This document shows positions 58,040-64,000 of a stretch of DNA of 64,000 nucleotides, one piece after another. Location: the NCBI GenBank assembly GCA_963830485.1, contig CAWHNE010000005.1, forward strand, positions 1 to 64,000, read 5' to 3'. The notes under the pieces are model-generated. The model saw nothing but the letters and a program-made list of their open reading frames with translations, was not told where the DNA came from and made no database searches. The stretch comes from CAIWHR01 sp963830485. Its GTDB lineage: Bacteria > Pseudomonadota > Gammaproteobacteria > Burkholderiales > Casimicrobiaceae. Position 1 is the stretch's first letter. Every line of letters starts with the position of its first letter. The translations under genes and the position numbers were made by a program.

Positions 58040-58894
58040 ATGAAGCTTTGCGGTTTCGACGCGGCGCTCGACCGGCCGCTGTTCCTGATCGCCGGTCCGT
58101 GCGTGGTCGAGTCGGAAGCGCTGCAGATCGACGTCGCGGGACGCCTGAAGGAGATGTGCGCGGCGCTCGCGATCCCGTTCATCTTCAAGTCGTCCTACGA
58201 CAAGGCGAACCGCAGCTCCGTCGCCTCGTTCCGCGGGCCGGGGATGGCCGAGGGCTTGCGCGTGCTCGCCGAGGTCAAGCGGCAGGTCGGAGTGCCGGTG
58301 CTGACCGACGTGCACGCCGAGGACGAGATTGCGGACGCCGCGGCGGTCGTCGACGTGCTGCAGACGCCGGCATTTCTGTGCCGGCAGACCGACTTCATCC
58401 AGGCGGTCGCGCGGGCCGGCAAGCCGGTCAACATCAAGAAAGGCCAGTTCCTGGCACCCGAGGACATGCAGCAAGTCGTCGCCAAGGCGAAGGCGGCGAG
58501 CGGCACCGACAACATCCTCGTCTGCGAGCGCGGTGCGTCGTTCGGCTACCACAACCTCGTCTCCGACATGCGCTCGCTCGCGATTCTGCGCACGACGGGG
58601 TGTCCGGTCGTGTTCGACGCGACGCACTCGGTGCAGCTCCCGGGCGGGCAGGGGACGTCGTCGGGCGGGCAGCGCGAATTCGTCCCGGTGCTCGCGCGCG
58701 CGGCCGTCGCGGCGGGTGTCGCGGGCGTGTTCATGGAGACGCACCCGAATCCCGAGAAGGCGCTGTCGGACGGTCCGAACGCGTGGCCGCTCGGCCGGAT
58801 GCGGGCGCTGCTCGAGACGCTGAAGGAGCTCGACGCGGCGGTGAAGCGTGCGGGCTTCCCCGAGAATGAGCTGATGACCGCACCGGCGGGCTGA
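58040..58894 (+). CDS. kdsA: 3-deoxy-8-phosphooctulonate synthase KdsA
   Basis: A 284-residue enzyme condensing phosphoenolpyruvate with arabinose-5-phosphate to KDO-8-phosphate, needed for lipopolysaccharide. The TIM-barrel motifs are LFLIAGPCVVESEALQ, FKSSYDKANRSSVASFRGPGM, VLTDVHAEDE, QTPAFLCRQTDFIQAVA, NIKKGQFLAPEDM and DATHSVQLPGGQGTSSGGQRE. The N-terminal region has Cys4 and no obvious metal-type Cys in the PCVVES context beyond the conserved one, so metal dependence is not decided. It starts 13 bp after pyrG, in one operon. Confidence 0.96.
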   Translation: MKLCGFDAALDRPLFLIAGPCVVESEALQIDVAGRLKEMCAALAIPFIFKSSYDKANRSSVASFRGPGMAEGLRVLAEVKRQVGVPVLTDVHAEDEIADAAAVVDVLQTPAFLCRQTDFIQAVARAGKPVNIKKGQFLAPEDMQQVVAKAKAASGTDNILVCERGASFGYHNLVSDMRSLAILRTTGCPVVFDATHSVQLPGGQGTSSGGQREFVPVLARAAVAAGVAGVFMETHPNPEKALSDGPNAWPLGRMRALLETLKELDAAVKRAGFPENELMTAPAG

Positions 58895-58952
58895 CCGCGG
58901 CCCGGACCACGCGATACGATCGACCTGCACGACCAATCAAGGGGAACCCAGC

Positions 58953-60236
58953 ATGAGCGCCATCGTCGACGTCATCGCCCGCGAGATCCTCGATTCCCGC
59001 GGCAACCCCACGATCGAGGCCGACGTCGTCCTCGAGTCCGGCGTCTCGGGTCGCGCCGCGGTGCCGTCGGGCGCGTCGACCGGCTCGAAGGAGGCGATCG
59101 AGCTCCGCGACGGCGACGCCGCGCGCTACTTCGGCAAGGGCGTGCTGAAGGCGGTGGAGAACGTCAACACCGAGATCTGCGAAGCGATCATCGGTCTCGA
59201 TGCGAGCGAGCAGGCGTTCATCGACAAGACGATGATCGATCTCGACGGCACCGACAACAAGGCGCGGCTCGGCGCGAACGCGATCCTTGCAGTCTCCTGC
59301 GCGGTGGCGAAAGCCGCCGCCGACGAGTCCTCGCTGCCGCTGTACCGCTACCTCGGCGGCGCGGGCGAGATGCAGCTGCCCGTCCCGCTGATGAACGTGA
59401 TCAACGGCGGTGCGCACGCGAACAACAAGATCGACATGCAGGAGTTCATGCTCGTGCCGCTGGGTGCGCCATCGTTCCGCGAGGCGCTGCGCTACGGCGC
59501 CGAAGTCTTCCACACGCTGAAGAAGATCATCGACGTGAAGGGCATGCCGACCACCGTCGGTGACGAGGGCGGGTTCGCACCGGACCTGCCGTCGAACGAG
59601 GCGGCGCTGCAGCTCCTGGTCGAGGCGATCGACAAGGCGGGGTACGTGCCCGGCACCGACATCGCGGTGGCACTCGACTGCGCGGCGAGCGAGTTCTACG
59701 CGGACGGCGTCTACACGCTCGCGGCGGAGGGCTCGAAGCTCACGCGCTCGCAGCTCGTCGACGTGCTGGCGACGTGGTGCGACAAGTATCCGATCATCAG
59801 CATCGAGGACGGCATGTCGGAGCACGACTGGGATGGCTGGAAGCTCCTGACCGACCGCCTCGGGAAGAAGGTGCAGATCGTCGGCGACGACATTTTCGTG
59901 ACCAACACGAAGATCCTGAAGCAGGGGATCGCAAGGGGTGTCGCCAATTCGATCCTCGTCAAGATCAACCAGATCGGCACGTTGTCCGAAACGTTCGCGG
60001 CGATCACGATGGCGAACCGTGCAGGATATACCGCAGTCATCTCCCATCGGTCGGGCGAAACCGAGGACAGCATGATTGCCGACATCGCGGTCGGCGCGAA
60101 CACCGGGCAGATCAAGACCGGCTCGCTGTCGCGCTCGGACCGAATGGCGAAGTACAACCAGCTCCTGCGGATCGAGGAGGACCTCGGCGAGGCTGCCACG
60201 TATCCCGGCCGCGCCGCGTTCTTCCAGCTCAAGTAG
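58953..60236 (+). CDS. eno: Enolase
   Basis: A 427-residue glycolytic enzyme converting 2-phosphoglycerate to phosphoenolpyruvate, also an RNA degradosome partner in related bacteria. It shows AREILDSRGNPTIEADVVLESG, VPSGASTGSKEAIELRDGD, catalytic SIEDGMSEHDWDGWKLL and QIVGDDIFVTNTKILKQGI, and SHRSGETEDSMIADIAVG with the His-Arg loop. AAGGGGAA precedes ATG 58953 by about 10 bp. The frame is intact and the length normal. It lies between kdsA and ftsB, as in most beta- and gammaproteobacteria. Confidence 0.97.
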   Translation: MSAIVDVIAREILDSRGNPTIEADVVLESGVSGRAAVPSGASTGSKEAIELRDGDAARYFGKGVLKAVENVNTEICEAIIGLDASEQAFIDKTMIDLDGTDNKARLGANAILAVSCAVAKAAADESSLPLYRYLGGAGEMQLPVPLMNVINGGAHANNKIDMQEFMLVPLGAPSFREALRYGAEVFHTLKKIIDVKGMPTTVGDEGGFAPDLPSNEAALQLLVEAIDKAGYVPGTDIAVALDCAASEFYADGVYTLAAEGSKLTRSQLVDVLATWCDKYPIISIEDGMSEHDWDGWKLLTDRLGKKVQIVGDDIFVTNTKILKQGIARGVANSILVKINQIGTLSETFAAITMANRAGYTAVISHRSGETEDSMIADIAVGANTGQIKTGSLSRSDRMAKYNQLLRIEEDLGEAATYPGRAAFFQLK

Positions 60237-60251
60237 AGGATCGGAACGCCG

Positions 60252-60575
60252 GTGCGCTGGCTCGCGCTCGTCTTCGTCGTGCTGATCGCCGCGCTGCAGT
60301 ACCCGATGTGGCTCGGCAAGGGCGGCTGGCTGCAGGTGCGCGAGCTCTCGCAGCAGGTCGAGGCGCAGCGCGCGGCCAACGCGAAGCTGAAGGAGCGCAA
60401 CGGCGCGCTCGACGCCGAAGTGCGCGACCTCAAGACCGGATCCGAGGCGATCGAGGAGCGCGCTCGCTCGGAGCTCGGCATGGTCCGGCACGACGAGGTG
60501 TTCTTCCAGCTGCAGGACGGCGGCGCGCCCGGCAAGGACGCCGCGGCGCCACCGGCGGCGACGGAAAAGCGCTGA
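60252..60575 (+). CDS. ftsB: Cell division protein FtsB
   Basis: A 107-residue bitopic membrane protein of the FtsQBL complex. The single helix LALVFVVLIAALQYPMWLG is followed by a coiled coil (ELSQQVEAQRAANAKLKERNGALDAEVRDLKTGSEAIEERARSELGMVRHDEVFFQ) with the family ending SELGMV..DE.FFQ. GTG 60252 (RWLALVF) is the start. It is directly downstream of eno, its normal place. A Pro/Ala tail follows. Confidence 0.93.
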   Translation: MRWLALVFVVLIAALQYPMWLGKGGWLQVRELSQQVEAQRAANAKLKERNGALDAEVRDLKTGSEAIEERARSELGMVRHDEVFFQLQDGGAPGKDAAAPPAATEKR

Positions 60576-60596
60576 CCGGCGCGGCTCGAGCGCCGG

Positions 60597-61388
60597 ATGC
60601 AGCGCGTCACGTCACGCCAGAATCCGCGACTCCGCGAAGCGATCGGCCTGATCGCGTCGGCGCGCGACCGACGCAAGGCCGGCAAGTGCGTGCTCGAAGG
60701 CGAGCACCTCGTGGCGGTCTATTCGCAGCGGCACGGTGCGCCGGAGACGGTCATCGTCTCCGACGATGCGCTCGCGCGGCCCGCGGTGACGGGCGCTCGC
60801 CGAGGCTCACGCCGCCCGCACGCTCGTCGTCACGACGAAGTTCCTGTCCGAGCTGACGGTGCTGCCTGCGGGCGTCGGCGTGCTCGCGGTCGTCTCCACG
60901 CTGCGCCCGGCGACGACGGCGCCCGGCGAATTCTGCTTGCTCCTGGACGACGTACAGGATCCCGGCAACGTCGGCTCGATGCTGCGCTCGGCCGCTGCGG
61001 CCGGCGTCGCACAGGCGTTTCTGTCGAAGCACTGCGCGTTCGCGTGGTCGCCGAAGGTGCTGCGCGCGGGGCAGGGCGCGCATTTCTGCCTCGACATTCA
61101 CGAGGACGTCGACCTTCCCGCGTGGGCCGCCGCCTATCGCGCGGCGGCGGCGAGGTCGTCGCGACGGTCGCGTCGGGCGGCGCGAGTCTCTACGACGCGC
61201 GACTCGTCGGCCGAGTCGCGCTTGCGGTGGGCAACGAAGGCGCGGGGCTCGATCCCGCGCTTGTCGCGCAGGCTACGCAACAGGTAACGATTCCGATGCC
61301 GGGCGGCATGGAATCGCTCAACGCCGCAGCCGCGGCGGCGGTCTGCCTGTTCGAGTGTGTCCGGCAGCGGCGAGCGCGCTCGCCCTGA
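60597..61388 (+). CDS. TrmH/SpoU family RNA methyltransferase (two frameshifts)
   Basis: SPOUT-type 2'-O-ribose methyltransferase of about 262 residues, target unknown. The N-terminal domain (QRVTSRQNPRLREAIGLIASARDRRKAGKCVLEGEHLV) opens in frame at ATG 60597. The frame moves near 60793 to read EAHAARTLVVTTKFLSELTVLPAGVGVLAVV, with motif 1 DDVQDPGNVGSMLRSAAAAGV, and moves back near 61143 to give VVATVASGGASLYD, motif 2 LAVGNEGAGLDPAL and motif 3 IPMPGGMESLNAAAAAAVCLFE. All motifs are sound, so the breaks are likely errors. It resembles TsnR-like methyltransferases rather than RlmB, which is encoded at 21606. It converges with the broken gene downstream. Confidence 0.88.
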   Translation: MQRVTSRQNPRLREAIGLIASARDRRKAGKCVLEGEHLVAVYSQRHGAPETVIVSDDALARPAVTGARRGSRRPHARRHDEVPVRADGAACGRRRARGRLHAAPGDDGARRILLAPGRRTGSRQRRLDAALGRCGRRRTGVSVEALRVRVVAEGAARGAGRAFLPRHSRGRRPSRVGRRLSRGGGEVVATVASGGASLYDARLVGRVALAVGNEGAGLDPALVAQATQQVTIPMPGGMESLNAAAAAAVCLFECVRQRRARSP

Positions 61389-61390
61389 CG

Positions 61391-62198
61391 TCAGGGAAAG
61401 ACGGCGGAGAAGGTGCCGTCCTCGCGTAGCACCCGCCGACGTTCGGCGCGCTCCACCGGCCCTCGAGCCCGAGCGAGGTGGCCTTCACCTCGTAGACGGT
61501 CGCCGTCGTGTTGAGCGTCGTCGCGCCACCGCGTGCAGACGTAGCGTCGCTCGGAATGCGGAACAGCGCTCCTTCCTGCGCATAGGGGCCCTGACAGCGT
61601 GCACGACTCGCTGCCAGAAGGTCAGCACGATCTGCAGCTGCCGCTCGTGTTCTGCGTCAACGACGGGATCGACGTCGAAGACCTGCTCGTTCGCGCTGCT
61701 GGCGCAGCCCGTCGTGTTGACCACCGCTGCGCCGAAGTAACTGCCGCCGAGCGCGATGCTCCTCAGCGTCTGCCGGACGATGTCCTTCGGACGACCGTCG
61801 TTGCGCCGACGTTGTAGGTCAGCGTGCCGGTCGTCGAGGACGTCGGCGCGAACGTCGCCGTGCCGACCTCGGTTCGTGTGTTCTGCGCCGGATTCCACGG
61901 TGCGCCGATGCCGGTGCCGGTCGTCTGGTACAGGTCCCCGGTGAAGAAACCGCCGGGTGTGCGCGTCGAGCGTTGCCGACGTACCAGAATTCGGCGTCGT
62001 CGACGGCGCGGGGCCGTAGACGAAGAACGTCGCGAAGATGACGTCCTGGCTCTGGATCAGGTTGACGCCCCAGCCGTCTCTCGGCGCCGCCCGCCCACCA
62101 GATGTCGGTGTAGTCCTCGGCGCGAGCGGGCGACGATGAGCAGGAGAGCGAAGGCGAAGAGGCTGCAAAGGCGAAAGGCGAAGTGTGCGTAGCGACAT
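61391..62198 (-). pseudogene. Broken secreted beta-protein gene
   Basis: Pieces in all three minus-strand frames line up as one secreted protein. They are a signal-like segment (LFAFALLLIVA) after ATG 62198, EDYTDIWWAGGAE, GWGVNLIQSQDVIFATFFVYG, FWYVGNA, GGFFTGDLYQTTGTGIGAPWNPAQNTRTEVGTATFAPTSSTTGTLTYNVGATTVV, and a Gly/Cys-rich end GTFSAVFP with the stop at 61391. I recall a betaproteobacterial family of exported proteins with DYTDLWW-ESGWGVN and LFATLFVYG blocks. At least five shifts are needed over 810 bp, more than in the other genes here. It may therefore be a true pseudogene or an especially poor stretch of sequence. Function is unknown. Confidence 0.6.
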
Positions 62199-62203
62199 GG
62201 CGT

Positions 62204-63134
62204 TCAATCGAGTGAGTGTGAGACGAGCGCCGATTCTACCTTGGATGCGAGACGTCCGATCGCCGCGGCGGCGGGAAGCGCGGTTTGCGCGCCCATCGCC
62301 GCGCACGCGAGCGAGCCGGCGGCGACGCCGGCGGCGAGCGCGTGCGGCCACGACGCGCCGCGATCGAGCGCAGCTGCGAACGAGCCGGTGAACGCATCGC
62401 CCGCGCCCGTCGTGTCGATTACCCGCACTGAGGGCGCGGCCGCACGCACGAGCGCGCCGTCGGCCGCCATGATTGCGCCCTGCGCGCCGAGTGTGACGAT
62501 CGTCGCGCATCCGAACCGGCGATGAATTGCCCCTGCGAACGCCTCGGGTAACGCAGGCGCGCGGAGTGCGGCGGCGATCGCCGCGGCCTCGATCTCGTTG
62601 ACGATCAGCACGTCGAGTGTTTGCAGCAGGTCCGGGGGCAGCGCACGCGACGGGCGCGGCGTTCAGGATCGTCCGCGCACCACAGGCGTGCGCCCGTGCC
62701 GCGAGCGCGCAAACCGCCGGCAGCGGAACTTCGAGCTGCATCACGACGGTCGTGCCGCGCACGAGAAGTTCGTCGCGAACCGCCGCGGGATCGGCGCTCG
62801 CGTTCGCACCAGCGACGATCGTGATGCAGTTCTCGCCGCTCGCATCGACGTGGATCAGCGCGATGCCGGTTGGCGCGTCCACCCGGCGCACGTGGGACAG
62901 GTCGACCGCGGCGTCTTCGAGCGATTGCAGCGCTGCCGTGGCGAAGCTGTCCTTGCCGACGGCACCGAAGAGCGCGACGTCGGCTCCGGCGCGGCGCGCG
63001 GCGAGCGCCTGGTTGGCGCCCTTGCCGCCGGGGTGCGACGCGAACGAGTCGGCCGTGACCGTCTCGCCTGGACGCGGCAGCCGCGCGACACGCGCGACGA
63101 GATCGAGGTTGATCGAGCCGAAGACGACGATCAC
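62204..63134 (-). CDS. rbsK: Ribokinase RbsK (one frameshift)
   Basis: PfkB-family sugar kinase of about 310 residues, likely phosphorylating ribose at O5. From ATG 63134: VVFGSINLDLVARVARLPRPGETV, the GGKGANQALAARRAGADVALFGAVG motif, and IVAGANASADPAAV. The frame breaks near 62650 and resumes as PPDLLQTLDVLIVNEIEAAAI. The C-terminal part has the TLGAQGAI block and the catalytic DTTGAGDAFTGSFAAAL with the base Asp. No ribose transporter or regulator is beside it. The break is a single insertion and probably an error, as both halves match the family. Confidence 0.88.
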
Positions 63135-63199
63135 GCTCTCGGGCGGCCTAGTTGTGAAGTTGTTTGCAGAACGCCTGCACTGCGCTCATGCATTCGGTT

Positions 63200-63294
63200 G
63201 TCGTCTCCGCGAAGGCGGGGACCCAGGGTCATTCGGGCTTCTGACGCGAAAGAGTTGGGAAACGACACTGGATTCCCGCCTTCGCGGGAATGAC
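63200..63294. repeat. Inverted pair of the dispersed 31-bp repeat
   Basis: The units 63200-63230 and 63264-63294 are inverted copies (about 24 of 31 bases alike) of the repeat also found at 55631-55661. Both hold the core CCGCGAAGGCGGG. The pair sits in the 210-bp gap between rbsK and ppsR and can form a hairpin, which could stop transcription of ppsR. Nothing else is seen in that gap. Confidence 0.65.
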
Positions 63295-63344
63295 GGATGC
63301 GGGGAATGCGTGCGTGGCGCAACCAACGTCCTGAAGGTCCACAC

Positions 63345-64000
63345 CTAGTACACGTGCCGCCGCAGTTTCGCGCGATGGACGATCGTCGTCGCGATCTCCT
63401 CGATCGATTTCGCCGTCGTGTCGAGCATCGGCACGCCCTCCCGCGCGAGCAGGTCTTCGCACTCGCGGACTTCGTAGCGGCAGTTCTCGAGCGTCGCGTA
63501 CTTGCTGCCGGGCCGCCGCTCCTCGCGGATCTTCTGGAGCCGGTCCGGATTGATCGTGAGTCCGTACAGGCGGTCGCGGTACGGCAGCACCGAGGACGGC
63601 AGCTTGCGGTCGGCAAAATCGTCGGGCGTGAGCGGAAAGTTCGCCGTGCGGATGCCGAACTGCAGCGCGAGGTAGAGCGACGTCGGCGTCTTGCCGCAGC
63701 GGGAGACGCCGACCAGGATCACCTGTGCCTTCGCGAGGTCGCGCGTGTCGGCGCCGTCGTCGTGCGCCTGCGTGAAGTTGATCGCGTCCATCCGCGCGAA
63801 GTACTCGTGGCTGTTGGCGATGCCGTGCGTGCGTCCCGCCGCGTGCGAGCTCTTGGCCTTGAGCTCCGCCTCGAGCGGCGCGATGAAGATCTGGAACAGG
63901 TCGAGCGTCAGCGCGTTCGCGTCGCGCCGGATGGTCGCGCTCATCGCCTCGTCGACGATCGAGCTGAAGACGATCGGCGGCTTGCCTTCGCGCTCAGCCG
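63345..64000 (-). CDS. ppsR: PEP synthase regulatory protein PpsR (partial)
   Basis: Bifunctional kinase/pyrophosphorylase that inactivates and reactivates phosphoenolpyruvate synthase. The window holds about the last 218 residues. The 5' end runs off the right edge (PIVFSSIVDEAMSATIRRDANALTLDLFQIFIAPLE continues leftward in the protein). The P-loop-like GVSRCGKTPTSLYLALQFGIRTANFPLTPDDF is the family signature. The C-terminal part has LYGLTINPDRLQKIREERRPGSKYA and PMLDTTAKSIEEIATTIVHRAKL. The gene ppsA is usually divergent from ppsR and may lie just outside the window. Confidence 0.95.
   Translation of the reverse strand, partial: AEREGKPPIVFSSIVDEAMSATIRRDANALTLDLFQIFIAPLEAELKAKSSHAAGRTHGIANSHEYFARMDAINFTQAHDDGADTRDLAKAQVILVGVSRCGKTPTSLYLALQFGIRTANFPLTPDDFADRKLPSSVLPYRDRLYGLTINPDRLQKIREERRPGSKYATLENCRYEVRECEDLLAREGVPMLDTTAKSIEEIATTIVHRAKLRRHVY

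Overview
The window is GC-rich chromosomal DNA of a betaproteobacterium. Evidence for that is the smc-zipA-ligA and pyrG-kdsA-eno-ftsB gene orders, an OxyR with Cys199/Cys208, a PEP-CTERM protein behind a sigma-54 promoter, and DppABCDF transport operons. The species cannot be told from the sequence.

Layout. 1-2778 is the end of an integrated mobile element: an integrase-domain protein, a small HTH (excisionase-like) protein and a tyrosine integrase that stops 42 bp from the 3' end of a tRNA-Thr gene, the likely attachment site. 3388-6335 holds a DUF6502 gene and a repeat-built DUF5666 lipoprotein behind a palindromic operator candidate. 6371-21513 is the most striking part, a probable extracellular electron-transfer locus. 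It has a ferredoxin/FAD oxidoreductase, a histidine-rich membrane protein, a 24-heme c-type cytochrome, a giant cytochrome of about 2,760 residues with about 91 CxxCH motifs, an outer-membrane beta-barrel candidate and a TPR protein. 21606-24559 holds an rRNA methyltransferase gene, two small secreted proteins and a PEP-CTERM protein. 24655-37690 carries two oppositely oriented dipeptide/oligopeptide ABC transporter operons. The second encloses two peptidase-type hydrolases, lacks a binding protein, and is punctuated by three repeat insertions that abut gene starts or ends. 37814-46504 is housekeeping: smc, zipA, ligA, galU, oxyR. 46554-54173 holds a dehalogenase-type hydrolase, a tRNA-Val with an odd T-arm, and the Anbu proteasome-ancestor operon (ATP-grasp, alpha-E, Anbu, transglutaminase). 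54212-64000 holds gltX, a DUF433/DUF5615 toxin-antitoxin-like pair, pyrG, kdsA, eno, ftsB, a second SpoU methyltransferase, a broken secreted protein, a ribokinase and the partial ppsR gene.

How it works together. The cytochrome locus reads like a path from NAD(P)H or the quinone pool, through a membrane b-type cytochrome and periplasmic multiheme protein, to a very long heme wire and a porin-like barrel. The two transport operons with M20 and M14 hydrolases suggest peptide scavenging.

Quality warning. At least ten genes, including ligA and gltX which should be essential, are broken by single-base indels, nearly all +1 insertions. In the repeats of the giant cytochrome the insertions sit where repeat copies differ by synonymous bases. 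I therefore treat most frameshifts as sequence or assembly errors and give one feature per reconstructed gene, with approximate break positions. Counts of hemes and lengths for these genes assume the breaks are errors.
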